Counted from the stretch's first letter, positions 45,400 through 56,559 are shown. The stretch is 64,000 bases of DNA from Gnetum montanum (GCA_015680685.1 MNCI01004113.1:1367332-1431331), one strand, 5' to 3'. Notes: a model not told the origin generated them from the sequence alone. Numbers and translations: made by a program.

Positions 45400-46807
45400 A
45401 GTGAGCCTAGAACTTGCCCCATTTCATGTGCAATCCAAGCTCCCTTCCCATGTGTCTCAGAGCTTGTTTGATGGGAAGCACCTATGGGATAGTGGCTTTA
45501 GAGGCTAGGATGGTGTCATCTGCGAAGTGGTTGACAAGCCAAGTTGTATCCCCAACTAATAGGCCATAAACCCCCTTAGCTTGAGAGTAATCTTTCATGA
45601 TGTCCATTACCAAAATGAATAGGTAAGGAAAGAGGGGATCCCTTTTATCAAAGGCTGTGTTGGGGGAAGAAAGCACCCCTGAGTTGCCCTTCAAAATTGA
45701 AAGAGAAAGCTCCTGACTCTTGGATATGAATACAAAGTTGAACAAACTTTGCAAGAAACCCTTTGGCTAGCATAATCTGTTGGAGGGCATGCCATTCCAT
45801 GAAACCATAAGCTATGGCAATGTCTAGTTTGAAGAACATACCTAGGAAATAGGCTTGCTTAGCCGAGTAAATAATCTCCTACAGGAGGAGAACTTGGTCT
45901 TGAATAAACTTGCCTTTAACAAAGCCCACTTGATGACATCCCACTAGCAAAGGCATTAGTGGCATTAGTGGCTCTAGTCTTTTGACAAGGACCTTATTGA
46001 ACACCCTAAGAAGGATGTTATGTACCCTAATTGGTTTGTAATCAGCTGGAAAAAGTGATTCCCTCACTTTAGGGATAAGGACAATTTTGGAATATTTCAA
46101 CTTCTTCTTAACTTGCCCCTTTGTGAGCATCAAGTTGAAAGCATCCATCAAGTTGTCACTTAACTTGCCCCTTTGTTACTAGGATCCGACCAATTTGAGT
46201 ATGTGGTCCAAATTTCCTATACGTACCTTTGAAACCATGTTTGTTGAAGCCAAGTGTGCTCATATTTGAAGGACGAAGGTAGGCTTTCCTTCCCCATATC
46301 CAAAGAGAGGATCAAGGGATGATGATTCGATGCCCTGCACTCAACTGCAATAAACCCCACTTGAAATTGGAGGAGTTGCGAAGTTATCCAAACTTTGTCA
46401 ACTTGCTACAAGACTCTATCCTTTCCCTTCCTACGATTACTTTCGGTGAATTGACATCCTTGAATCTTGAGGTCCATCATATTAAAATGGGTCAGAAATT
46501 CCAAGCACTATGCACTACCTAGAGGAGTAGCTTTATCCTCGGGAACTTTTCATAGGCATAGAGGCATTGGTTAAAGTCCCCTACCATGATCCATCTTATA
46601 GTGTTGATAACCCTCTCTACAATGCAAGCCATTTTCTATAGCTTGTGTGGGGGCATTTTGATGTTCATAAAAGTTGGTAATCCGCATTTGGATATCTAGG
46701 ATAAAAACAGTGAAATTCCATTTAGATTAGAACACCAGAATTGCCTTTGACCTAGTGAGAATAACTAGTCCTCCTACGTGTCCCCTCACATCCATGAAGA
46801 TAGCCTG
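45400..46807 (-). pseudogene. LINE I endonuclease end and reverse transcriptase
   Basis: Minus-strand endonuclease residues are FMDVRGHVGGLVIL (46,760) and VGDFNQCLYAYEKF (46,545-46,590), the GDFN motif. RT shows KLKYSKIVLIPKVRESLFPA (46,050-46,110), QVGFVKGKFIQDQVLLL, PLFPYLFILVMDIM (45,600-45,640) and NHFADDTILASKA (45,490-45,530), where FADD is the catalytic box. Broken in several places. Confidence 0.88.
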
Positions 46808-47134
46808 TGATGAGGACATCACCCAACCCATATGTACTTCTCAATGGATTGTTTGTATGTTGTTTGTGTGTGTTCTTGTGTGTTTGTCTTGTTCTTGCTG
46901 ATTCTAGGGTGGTTGGGATCAAAGATAGCTTATTTGGAATGTATTTGACAAGTTTGGGCTTCAACAAAGATGTCACATAGTTTGGGGGTTTGCCTAGAAA
47001 GACATCTTCACTTGCTGAAAGACATCTTCTTCTGCAGTAAGATGTCTTCTCCCTTGGAAAGACATCTTCTATCATAGTTGTTGCTCTTGGGAAATATGTC
47101 TCTTGGATCTAAAAGACATCTTCTTTGAGCTTCT
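46808..47134 (-). repeat. LTR-like fragment with GAAGACATCTTC array
   Basis: The left edge TGATGAGGACATCACC has the TGATGA terminus of the LTRs in this window (minus orientation). Five GAAAGACATCTTC or GTAAGATGTCTTC units lie at 46,996-47,123, in the U3 position where other LTRs have palindromic arrays. The right end appears cut by LINE J. No TATA box or second boundary was found, so only the LTR character is proposed. Confidence 0.45.
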
Positions 47135-49600
47135 GACAGAAGGGCAATGCCAGGGTCATGTCCAGGATTGACCATGTTTGGGTTGGATCCCCCATTATGC
47201 TATAGAATGTGCGGGTTTCTGGGACTGAATGAAGAGCTTCTGATCATTGGTCATTGATTTGTCAGATTGGAAGGGAGTCACATCCTAAGGTTTCTTGGTT
47301 CCATTTCAAAAGGACCTGGCTCACGAAGTTGTGGCTCTGACCGTTGGTGACTACCATATGGGATCAATATTCTGCTGCAAGGGACCTGTGTGATTTCCTA
47401 ACCAATGGTCTCAATATCCTAAAAAAAGAGATCAGCTCCCGTCAAAAGGAGGAGAAATACTTGTTCAAATCCCATCGGGGGATGTTAAAACAATGGCTGG
47501 TTTAGATTCAAGAAAGGTAGGAGAAAGGGGAATTTTTAGTTTAGGAAGAACAGGCTCTCCTACTTGAACTCTAGCAGCTTGACTAGGAAGAGATGGAATA
47601 CTGGTGACAACGATCACATAATGGATGGATGAAGGATGGTGACCACCTGATGAGGTTTTTCTTTGCAACCGCTCAGGCTAACAACCTAGTGAAAACAGTG
47701 CACAGTTTGATCAAGTAGGGACAAGTGCTGCAACGGATTGCCAATATTGTTCACAAGTTTCAATCTTATTGGGGGACCATCTGGTGAAGGCAGGAGAGAC
47801 TTTCTCTATCGATTCAAATTCAGCTGATGCTTACGGAGGAGGAAAACTGGCAATTGTTGACTCCTTTTATTTGGGAGGAGCTTGATACCACTTTGGGGGA
47901 GTTGAAGATGGGGAGGGCGTCGGGTCCTGATGATTGGCCCATTGAATTTTCTAGGAGTTTGTGGACATTTTGGGCAAAAATATTCTTGATGCGTTCAATA
48001 CCATGCTACATTGGTGATAGATACACCAGGAAATAAATTGTTCCATAATTGTTCTTGTCCCTAAGATTGAGGGTCCATCAGAGGCTTCACATTACAAGCC
48101 CATTGGGGTTTGTAATACCCTCCTTAGATTATTTACTAAATTACTTGTCAGAAGGTTGGGTCCTTTGATGCTGCATTTGGTCCATTATAATCAAGCTGGT
48201 TTTGTGAGGAATAGGCTTCTTCAAGATCAAGTTATTTTAGTGCAGGACATCCTTCACTCCCTTTAGGTGGAGCGTTTCCTTGGGCTATGTTTTAAGCCTA
48301 ACATTGTGAAAGCTTATGACCGTATTAGTAGGCATGCGCTGTAGGATATAATGGTGGGGAATGTTTGAGCCGTGCTTTCATTGACTTATGTCTTCAAATA
48401 CAGTCTTCAGCTGCTTACTCTATTGATCTTGAAGGGGATTTTTGGGGTTTCTCATCGTTGGGGTAGGGTCTCCGGCAGGGGGACCCGTTGTCGTTGTTAT
48501 CTTTTCATTATGGTAATGGACACTATGCAAGATTATTGTGGCGTCAAAGAGTTGCGGGGGCTACATATCAACAGGGTTGATTGCATGGTGGAACACTATG
48601 CAGATGATACCATTTGTTTGACTTGTGCTTCGGTGCCATAGGCTAGAGCTTTGGATTGGGCTTTATTGCAAATGGCAAGGGACATTGGCTTGGAGGTGAA
48701 CTATGCCAAATCCTAACTTTACATAACCCACACTTATTCCAAGGTAAAAGCTCGTATCATGCAAACTTTGGGGGTTCTACCCGGTATTGATTGTGACTAG
48801 TACCTAGGGTTTCCCATGTTTGAATGGAATTGTAGGAGAGCTTGGGTTCAACTCCTCAAATGTGTTCAATGGAAAATTGGGCATTGGATTGCTCGTGTTT
48901 TGACTAGGAAAGGGTGGATACTGTTGGCCACCTTGGTGCATTCATCTATTGCCCAGTTTATGGCTTCCATTGCCACCCTACCCATCGATGTTGGAGACAA
49001 GGTGGATTAATTGATTCAAAATTTCATTTGGTCAGGGGGAAAGGCGGGGAAGCATCTCCATTTAGTGGCTTGGTATTTGATCATGCGCCTTCAAGATGCA
49101 GGAGGACTAGGAATTTTGAAATTCTACTATTTGGTGATGATGGGACAACAACAACTAGTTCATCACATGTCATGGGCTAACATGGATATGGTGTCATGGA
49201 TTTGGATTATGCGCCATAAGTACCATCAATGGATTGCGACTACACAAGAATCTCTTTTACGGCATTCGATTTGCTGCCATGTTCAATGAATGATGCAGTT
49301 AGGTTGGCTTGCCATGCACAACCCAAACTCATCATTAAAAAGCAATTCCCTATAGTTCCTGGCTAGCGCCAAGTGTGGCATGGATGTTTGCTTGAAAAAA
49401 TAAAAGCCTTCTTGTGGCTTATTAACCATACGACCCTTCTCATAAGGGTGGAGTTACACTAGTGTGGGTTACGAATCGATGATATGTGTCTGGCATGCAG
49501 ACAAGAGGCAGAAACATGGCAACATTTTGCTTTTGATTGCCCATTTAGCAAAGACGTGTGGTGCGTTGTCGGAATCTATCCTTCGATTATTTTAATTGGG
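47135..49600 (+). pseudogene. LINE J endonuclease end and reverse transcriptase
   Basis: ASDHWSLICQIG (47,235) is the last endonuclease motif. RT: KMGRASGPDDWPIEF (47,905-47,950), QAGFVRNRLLQDQVILVQDI (48,195-48,250), GGPVV-like GDP region and MVMDTMQDYC (48,500-48,540), EHYADDTICLTCA (48,590-48,630) as the YADD catalytic box. The C-terminal motif CLACRQEAETWQHFAFDC is at 49,485-49,540. Several frameshifts and TAG stops. Confidence 0.88.
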
Positions 49601-49739
49601 GACTCAATGACCACAACTATTCTTTGGTACTTGTGGAGGGCACATAACCGTTTGGTTTTCCTACAATTGCTGCTACTAGCACCAATGTAGGTTGTTGCGG
49701 AAGGAGTTCAATTGTGGAGGGAGGCAATTGTTATGATGG

Positions 49740-51075
49740 GCATGACACCTACATTCGAACCATCTTGCACACATTTTTAGTCTAACGCCGGATTATGGGA
49801 CTTGGTTAGGTAGGTGGGTTGGGCTGATTTTTTGCCACGGTTGTTGGGCGACCCAGCCTTGCCAGATGGTGAGTTTTTTGCCAATTGGCAGGGGAATTCA
49901 ACCTCTTTCCATGGGGTCATGATTGACCTCATGGAAAAGGCATTGGCGAGGGTTTTGGGTGTGTCGATGTCAGGTTAGGTTGTGATGCTAACATTGCATG
50001 GACTTTAGGATGCTTAGCCTATTTTTAAAGGGTTGTATCCATGGACAATTAGTGGCCAAATTCCAAAGTCTGCTTTGCCTACTCTGTGGTAGTTGGCCGC
50101 AGAGCTCATTGAAAGGTTTTTCACTCAAACAAGGAACGTGTGGAAGCTCCAGGGGGTTCATTTTGTGCTCCTTAGGTGCCTCCAGATGGGGAGATATGTT
50201 TTGGGGTTTTTCTTAGTGTTGCTAAGGCGGAGATGTTCTAGGCAACACTCAGGTCTTATCTTGGTGTTGTGGAGAGTGGCGAGACCTGCCCCCATGATGA
50301 AAGATTTGGGGACTACATGTTAGTTGACTTGCCACTCTGTTTATTGGTGTTGGAGACGACCAACGCTTGCTAAGGAGATGGAGGTTCCGCATGGGTGTGT
50401 CATTCTAGCGCTCATGGCTACTAAATGGGCACAACTTGACTGGGAGGCGGACGAGCTTGAGGTAGGTTTGGTTGTGATGTGGGAGTAGGTTGAGCTGGAG
50501 AGAGAGGTGGTTGCTAATGAGGCAAGAATTGATGAGTGTTGGGTGTGCGAAGCCAAGTGGGAGGCTAGGGAGGAGGCTTTTCAGAGGGAGTTGGATGAGT
50601 TGCGGGCATCCCACCAAGAGGAAATGCGTTGGCAGAGGGATGAATGGAAGCGATAATGGCAGTAGATTTGGAATCTTGACTTCAGCGTGAGCTAAAAGAG
50701 GAAATATAGCAAGAGGAGTTGCAACGGCAAACGTTAAAGTGTGAAGCCGCAAAATAGAGGGACAAGGAGTGCCAAGAGGAGGAGGTGTTGCAGCTACAGC
50801 TGCAGCTTAGATGGGCACATGAACAAAACACCATCATGTGGTTGAGAGACGGGAAATGCCTCTATGTGTGGATGTAGATTAATCGTGAGGTGACTTGGCC
50901 AAAGTTGTGTCGGCACATTCGATTTGCTTTTGCTAAATTGCATCCTGATGGCAAGGGATCTACTACTGAAAGGGCAAGAAAGGGTGAGGCATTTAAAATT
51001 TTCCAACATGCAGCAACCTTTGTGGATACCCAGGAGCTTCGTGCATAGCTCGATATGCTGCACTTCTAGATCCAG
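49740..51075 (+). pseudogene. LINE J post-RT region: domain, coiled coil, J-like domain with HPD
   Basis: The globular part (49,800-50,330) includes FFANWQGNSTSFHGVMIDLM and later AELIERFFTQTRNVWKLQGV. The coiled coil (50,440-50,820) is rich in E, R, Q and W. The C-terminal segment (50,836-51,065) reads MWLRDGKCLYVWM, TWPKLCRHIRFAFAKLHPDG, AFKIFQHAATFVDTQELRA and LDMLH, interrupted only by TAG codons. The HPD codons are at 50,941-50,949. Spacing from helix II through HPD to the F-x-x-F-Q-x-A helix and the final D-x-x-x-x-R-x-x-L-D matches a J-domain. J-domains stimulate Hsp70; that this one did so is an inference. Confidence 0.6.
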
Positions 51076-51429
51076 CCTAATTGCAAGTGTGCACATTTGC
51101 CCTACCATTGTTAGGGGGTTGACTGATGTGCATTGTCCTCTTTTTGTAAAACGTGTTTTGGATGTCTTTGTGTGTGTGGGGGTGGGGGGTCCGATGGTTG
51201 TGAAGGGTCTGGGGGACCTGTTTTTGTTAATTGTTTACTTTCTATGCCTTGGTTTATGTGGGGGGCTACATCCCCTTAACTGTGTTCCAAAGGGGTAGGT
51301 TTTACCCCTTTTTTTTGGGGGGGAGGTTGTAGTTGATGTTTAGGGGGTCTCTCCCTGTTTCTTTCTGAGTTTGTACATATTTTATTAATACATTCTCGAC
51401 ACTTTTCTCAAAAAAGAAAAAAAAAGTCT

Positions 51430-51490
51430 TGTAGATCTAGTAAATATAAAAATAAAAATTATTCTCATAAAAAGCAATTCTTTAGGAAAA
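51430..51490 (+). pseudogene. Basic stretch of pararetrovirus capsid
   Basis: A short lysine/arginine-rich run (KYKNKNYSHKKQFFRKR) of the kind that precedes the zinc knuckle in caulimovirid coat proteins. It is cut at 51,490 by a truncated LINE; the knuckle lies on the other side, at 52,245. Confidence 0.5.
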
Positions 51491-52225
51491 GATTTTTTTT
51501 GAGTAAAAATTGGGGGATATAACTCAAAAAAAGGATCTATGTACAGTCAAAATTTCATGTCCTAGAAACCCCACTCAACTGCAGAGAACATGTACAGAAC
51601 TAGGCCCCATCCCCCAAACACCCCACCCCCCAGAATCTTCCATCAACATTAGAAATCCTACTAGCAATTGACCGGCACAACAAACCAACAATCCCTAAAC
51701 TACCTCACCCAACTTTGATGGGCGCCACACACAGGAAGATAGAACCCAACCCACAGGACCCCAAAGCCCCAAAACCTTGACAACCACAACCCCAAAGAAC
51801 TTGTGTGTCAATCTTGCTTCCTAGAGCCAGCCCTAGCCTTCCCTACTTCTTCTTAGACCACCATCGCCTCCAAACCCAGCTCTGCTTGCATCTTCTCCCT
51901 CACCTCTTTCTCTAGTTTGTACCGGAGCTCCTGCCTGAAAGTTGCCTCCTGCCTTTGCTTGTTCTGCTCTTGCAGCTGCTGCAAGTCTGCCCTTTGGTGC
52001 TTTGCCAGATTACCAACCCGGTGGATATCCTCCTCCCTTTCCATCTAGTGTGCCTCATAGATTGCCCTCTCTTCAGCCCTTGCCTTCTCGGCTGCCTCCC
52101 TACTCACATGAGCGATCAGCACTTTGATCTCTCGTGCAGCAGTTGACATCAATGAACCCCCTTCCTCATTCTCCACCCTAGAAGAGCTCGGCCCTGCTTC
52201 TGTCTTCGATTCATTACTCCTAATC
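51491..52225 (-). mobile_element. Truncated LINE without J-like domain (LINE K)
   Basis: A T-run at 51,493-51,500 marks the tail of a minus-strand LINE. The only coding trace is a coiled coil (HQRADLQQLQEQNKQRQEAT, about 51,900-52,010) that ends at a stop soon after MQAELGLEAMVV. About 350 bases of 3' UTR follow, and no J-like segment appears. It is either a different LINE subfamily or a copy that ends after the coil. The right border is approximate and no target duplication was found. Confidence 0.6.
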
Positions 52226-52239
52226 CTAATCCTATTCCT

Positions 52240-53225
52240 AATATCAAATGTTTTTTTATATGGTAAGAATCATTATGCTTCAAAGTGCCCTCTGAAAAGT
52301 GATTCCAAAAATCTTAGAAATATATAATATTGCTGAGGATCGTTATCAACATTATAGTAGTTTAGGAGAAAGTTTAGATGATGGCAATATTGAATGCCTT
52401 AGTTCTGAGAAAGATTTCTAGGTAGATGATGTTTATACTCTAGATGATGATCGTGACCTAGATGCCATGTTCTATTGCAATATGCATTAAGCCCATATAA
52501 GTCCTAATCAAGACTTTAATCAATTATTGGGTGTCTTAACTTAACTATGTAAACATGATAAGAAGACCCAAATTTATGAAATAAATCAAAGATTAGCTCT
52601 TCAACGACAAGTAGATTCTATCCAAGATCAAATAGATGACCTTAGAGCTACCATTATTTCTAAAGCAGTTGAGTTCTCCAGAATTCAACCAGAAGACTTT
52701 GAGGAATGGGCACAAAGAGAAGTTGAATATCATATAGGTTTCTTTTCAGAATCCTCAGAGCAACAACCGCCTACATCCAGACATATTCCTCTCTCAGAAT
52801 CTGTTCTTAGGCAAGCCCAAATTTCTCAGCTTAAAAACTTATTGAGCAAGGCTAAAAAAGAATTACAAAAATTAGAGGCTCAAGAAAAGCAATTTCAAAA
52901 TCAACAATTTGAGATAGATATACATACAAAGATTCAAGTTGATTCAGTTAATTCTGATCAAGAAGGGTACACTATTTTTATGTGCAAATCATCTTTATTA
53001 CCCATATGTACGTTACACATAAAATTTCCTTGTTTTAAGCCTTATCCCATAGATGTTCTTATTGACCCTGGAGCAGAAGCCTGTTTGGCTAGATGGAATT
53101 CCATTCCGGCTGATTTATGGCTTCCACATCCTCCAGTAAATCCACAATTTAACCAGAAAAAAAAAGAAATTAGTAATAATTTTGCAAATATTCCTTTTAT
53201 TATTAGACAAAAAATCATTCCATGA
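52240..53225 (+). pseudogene. Pararetrovirus capsid end and aspartic protease
   Basis: A zinc-knuckle remnant CFLYGKNHYASKC (52,249-52,287; second cysteine changed to tyrosine, one residue short) is followed by a helix-rich linker in broken frames. An open stretch 52,842-53,225 then has the protease active site as IDVLIDPGAEACL (53,050-53,090). D-P-G in place of D-T/S-G means the protease is altered at its catalytic triad. The linker includes FEEWAQREVEYHIGFFSE. Confidence 0.8.
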
Positions 53226-53499
53226 TATGTTTTACGCTGTGAACTAAATAATTATGACATGTTGATAGGCAGCAATGGATTACATAAACTTGGACCATAT
53301 ACTATTTCTTTATTAGATGTAACATTCCAAAACGTTCCCATCGAAAGAAATAAGACTCACAAAATCAGATTTTAAAAAAAGGTAGTAAAAAAGAATGCCA
53401 ACACACAATGGGTTATCAATGCAGTAGCTAAGTCTGAGTTTGAAAGCAATAAACGAAAACTTTTAACCCTGAGTTCAGAAGACCCAGCTACTTTCAAAC

Positions 53500-54420
53500 C
53501 GAAGAAAACCCATTAGTGTGAAATAAAGATTAAACAAGGTGTTCAACTAAAAGCTACAGCACATTATATAGGAATGTCTCATCTCTTAGGGAAGCATGTG
53601 TTGAAGAAATCCAAAATTTATTACAGAAAGGATTAATCCAACCTAGCAAAAGCTCTTTTGCATGTGTTGCTTTTTACGTCAATAAAAGAGCAGAACAGGT
53701 TACAGGTAAGAAAAGATTAGTAGTGAATTACAAACCTCTGAATGATCTTATTGAATCTGTGCAACATCCCATGCTATCTTTTCCAAATGATTCAAGGATT
53801 ACATATCTATCCTAAGTTTGATCTCAAGTCTGGTTCTTAGTAGATACAAATTGTTCCCCTAGATAGATATAAAATTTTCTTTAGTCCCTGGTAGTCTTTA
53901 TAAATGGAAAGTTTTACCTTTCGACATAAAGACTGCACAATCTATCTTTCAGAGCGTTATGGAGAAGACTCTCTCTCCTTATGATTCTATTATAGTCTAT
54001 ATTGATGATAAGTTAGTTTTAGTAAAAATGTTCATGAACATTTACAATACCTAGAAAAATTCTATGAAGCTGTGGGTAAAAATGGCTTAGTATTGTCACC
54101 TACCAAAATGACAATTGGAGTTCCAGAGATTTAATTTCTTAGTCTTCATATTAAGAATGGTGAGATACTAATGCAAGATCATGTTTTGAAAAATTTATTG
54201 AATTTTCCTGATGTTATTCAAGACAAAACTCAACTTCAATGGTTTCTAGGATGTGTTAACTATCTTTAAGGTTTTTATGCACATAAAACTCAAGATAGAC
54301 ATATTCTTAATCGATAGTAAGTAAACAAGCATTCCAATGGACTAGAATGTACTGAAGTTGTAAAGAAAATAGAAAGAAGATGCATAGATCTCCAAAACCT
54401 ACAAGTACCAGGTAGTGAAA
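53500..54420 (+). pseudogene. Pararetrovirus reverse transcriptase
   Basis: RT motifs in shifting frames: a LKATAHYIGMS start (53,545), KRLVVNYKPLND (53,715-53,750), LPFDIKTAQSIFQ (53,925-53,960) and the catalytic box VYIDD (53,995-54,010, YIDD intact). The end contains LQWFLGCVNYL (54,235). At least five stops or frameshifts are visible, so it is inactive. It lies between protease and RNase H as in all caulimovirids. Confidence 0.85.
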
Positions 54421-54960
54421 AGAAAATATTAGAAACCAATGCATCTGAAAAGTTTTAGGGTGCAATCTTAAAAGAACAAATTGAAGGAAAAGAATGTCTG
54501 TCGCTATGCTTCGGGCAGTTTTAATAATACCCAACTTAAATATCATAGCTCCCATAAAGAACTATTACCTATAATAAAAGAGATAGAATCTTTTAGGATT
54601 TTCTTATATAATGAAAAAATTTTAGTAAGAAGTGATGTAAAACATTTTAAAAGTTTTCTCAATTATAAAAATATGAACAAAGTTGCTAATACTAGACATT
54701 TAAGATGGTCTTTTTGGTTATTAAATTTTGATTTTGATTATGAATATGTTGAAAGGAAAATCAGTAACTTAGCATATTATCTTATCCAAGAATTTCATAG
54801 TTTGTGTGAAGTGAATTGTGTTTCTACAGAATTGCTTGTATCAGAAGGATGTCAAAATAGGTCCAATAGGTTCATCAGATTTGCTACTGTAAATGAACAA
54901 ATTCTCCTAGCTGATGAACTAACCTTGCAAAGACGAATCTGGCATGAAGGATTTGATTAA
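54420..54960 (+). pseudogene. Pararetrovirus RNase H
   Basis: Open from 54,481 to 54,960. CRYASGSFNNTQLKYHSSHK then ELLPIIKEIESFRIFL are the conserved S-G-x-F and Y-x-x-x-x-K/H-E-L-L-A motifs. SDVKHFKSFL and RHLRWSFWLLNFDFDYEYVE follow, as in caulimovirid RNase H. The end N-L-A-Y-Y-L replaces the usual N-x-x-A-D-x-L-S, so the last acidic residue is lost. Confidence 0.88.
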
Positions 54961-55029
54961 TTTTGCAATCATCTCGAAAGAGTTTCTCCTTCATCGTCAA
55001 TTATTCAAATCAGGATTCATCCTAACACT

Positions 55030-55706
55030 TTATCTGTAGATCCAAATATCAATTATGTGGCTACTAATCAAATGGACATTTATGATTGCTACATATTCTC
55101 GTCTGGATCATGTACGTCCTAAATTAGGAACTGGGACTTTTGGCCCGTTGTCAATTTAACTCATCTTACCATGTATTTAAAATCCAGTTCAATCCATGAA
55201 TGGGTCCAAACAGTGAGTTCTTCCACTGGTGGGATTTATTTGGTCATTATCCCCAAATCTACTATGCTGCATATCCCAGGCATCTGCTTGGAAGAATCAA
55301 TGAACGTCATGCAGATTTTCTGTATTATGGGGATACTGAGGCTCAAGAAGTCTACCTCAGGCTGCACTATAATTATCCCACCTATTTCTTAACATTTCAA
55401 ATTGTCAAAAGAAAATGCATCACTTCACCAGCAGGCTATGCTTTTTTTAATGAAATTTACACTGCTAATGAAGTAGATATCCGCCATGTCAGTGCCTTGA
55501 CAAGGATTGAGAGCCCCACTAGTCTTAACCTGTACCAACTTGATCCTTATCTTGGCAGCCTGGAAAGACCACTTTCTGTCTACTATCAAACAGTAATTGC
55601 TCCATGGGACCCAAGTCTAAGCATTGCATGGGATGATCCATCCACACTTCTAGAAGATGATTTCATCCACTCAGATGGTGGATATGATTCCCTTGGGAAC
55701 CAATGA
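55030..55706 (+). pseudogene. Unidentified domain after pararetrovirus RNase H
   Basis: A 168-codon open stretch (55,200-55,706) whose frame extends upstream through a TGA, since the residues before it look coding too. It is rich in Y, H, F and W: FFHWWDLFGHYPQIYYAAYP, YLRLHYNYPTYFLTFQIVKR, then an acidic end with DDPSTLLEDDFIH. It matches no caulimovirid domain I know (not movement protein, transactivator or aphid factor) and no host family. It sits between RNase H and the promoter, where many caulimovirids have only a short tail or a separate ORF. Confidence 0.6.
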
Positions 55707-55879
55707 TGTTTGTTCTCCTGTCCATTCATTTTTCATGTTGCTAGTGCATGCTCGTACTGTTTGTGGATGCCAACATTCTATGTGCATGGTTTAAAATAAA
55801 AGTAGAAAAAGGCATTCCACAATCTTCTTGATAAGGTTGGCCTATTTGATCTTATCTCTTCCTTGTCATTTTGCTTTTC

Positions 55880-56066
55880 CTCTCCTATATATAGAATGTT
55901 TGTAAATGCCGAGAGACATCTAAGAGAGACATCTTTAGCTGATGCTCATAGCTCACTAAGAAGCATTCCTCAGCGCCTGCTTTGTAATGTGGTTCCTATT
56001 AAAGAGTTCTATTTGTTTTTCTTCCTCAAACCTCTCAGTAGAAGTTAAAGTGGTATTGGAGCCATG
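55880..56066 (+). promoter_or_regulatory. Pararetrovirus promoter, leader and Met primer site
   Basis: A TATA box CTATATATAG (55,886) is followed by the duplicated AGAGACATCT (55,910-55,933). The primer-binding site TGGTATTGGAGCCATG starts at 56,051 and differs from the tRNA-Met complement TGGTATCAGAGCCA by two bases. This marks the boundary between the end of one viral genome unit and the start of the next. Confidence 0.75.
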
Positions 56067-56309
56067 TTTTGGTGTTTTAGATCATAGTGAGACTAAGTCT
56101 AGATCAAGTCAAATTACAGATACTTTGTGTAACAATAAAACACTCATTAGATTGAATTCCCAATATCAACGTAAAGAGTGTTCTTCCTTAACATAGGAAT
56201 GTTATTCTCTTTCCATGAACCATTACATTCATCCTTTGACCTAGACTTATCTCTTCCACTTAGGTTTGACAATCTGAATATGAATCACAACCTGAATTAG
56301 ATCATAAGA
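56067..56309 (+). pseudogene. Start of pararetrovirus first-ORF region
   Basis: 240 bases after the primer site, with an AATAAAAC polyadenylation-like signal at 56,135. No long frame. It is cut at 56,309 by LINE H and resumes at 62,548. Confidence 0.5.
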
Positions 56310-56559
56310 TATCACCCTTAAAAGTTTTTTTTTTTTTTTTTTTTTTTTTGAGAAATGTTCAGGCAAAATAATATTAACAAAAAAGAAACTTGGGGGAACC
56401 CCCATTTGTGAAATAGACCAAAAGACCGACCATCTCGTAGCCAACACCTACATAGATAGAAAGGTCACCCACCCCTAAGACAAGTCATCATAGGCAATTG
56501 GCCAACTGCTGGAAACACATCATCATTGGAAGGCCCCAAGTCCCAAAAGCCCCAAAACA

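Larger units (their letters stand above)
42711..46807 (-). mobile_element. 5'-truncated L1-type LINE (LINE I)
   Basis: The T-rich run at 42,711-42,746 is the tail. On the minus strand the order is partial endonuclease (46,250-46,807), RT (45,400-46,200), C-terminal motif (about 44,580-44,620), and the post-RT region (43,050-44,400). The 5' end is lost inside the endonuclease, where an LTR-like piece begins at 46,808. Multiple stops throughout. No target duplication found. Confidence 0.85.
47135..51429 (+). mobile_element. 5'-truncated L1-type LINE (LINE J)
   Basis: Starts inside the endonuclease (RVMSRIDHVWVGS, 47,155), continues through RT, the C-terminal motif and the post-RT region, and ends in TTTCTCAAAAAAG plus an A-run (51,408-51,429). 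The 3' end (TTAATACATTCTCGACACTTTTCTCA) resembles that of LINE F, so they are one family. The right flank reads as pararetrovirus capsid sequence; no clear target duplication at the left. Confidence 0.88.
51430..56309 (+). mobile_element. Endogenous caulimovirid (pararetrovirus) copy, main part
   Basis: An old, stop-rich copy of a plant pararetrovirus. The order in the DNA is end of capsid (basic stretch, zinc knuckle), protease, RT, RNase H, an unidentified domain, promoter with TATA box, tRNA-Met primer site, and the beginning of the first ORF region. The last part continues at 62,548 beyond LINE H. Viral genomes in this family start just after the primer site, so the order here is circularly permuted or bridges two head-to-tail copies. 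A truncated LINE interrupts the capsid end. It is defective: several frameshifts and stops in every domain. Confidence 0.85.

Noticed and set aside
51418-51440. Target duplication for LINE J (AGTCTTGTAGATCT)
   Set aside because: Only a loose resemblance near 47,100 (GTCTCTTGGATCT); not good enough to call.
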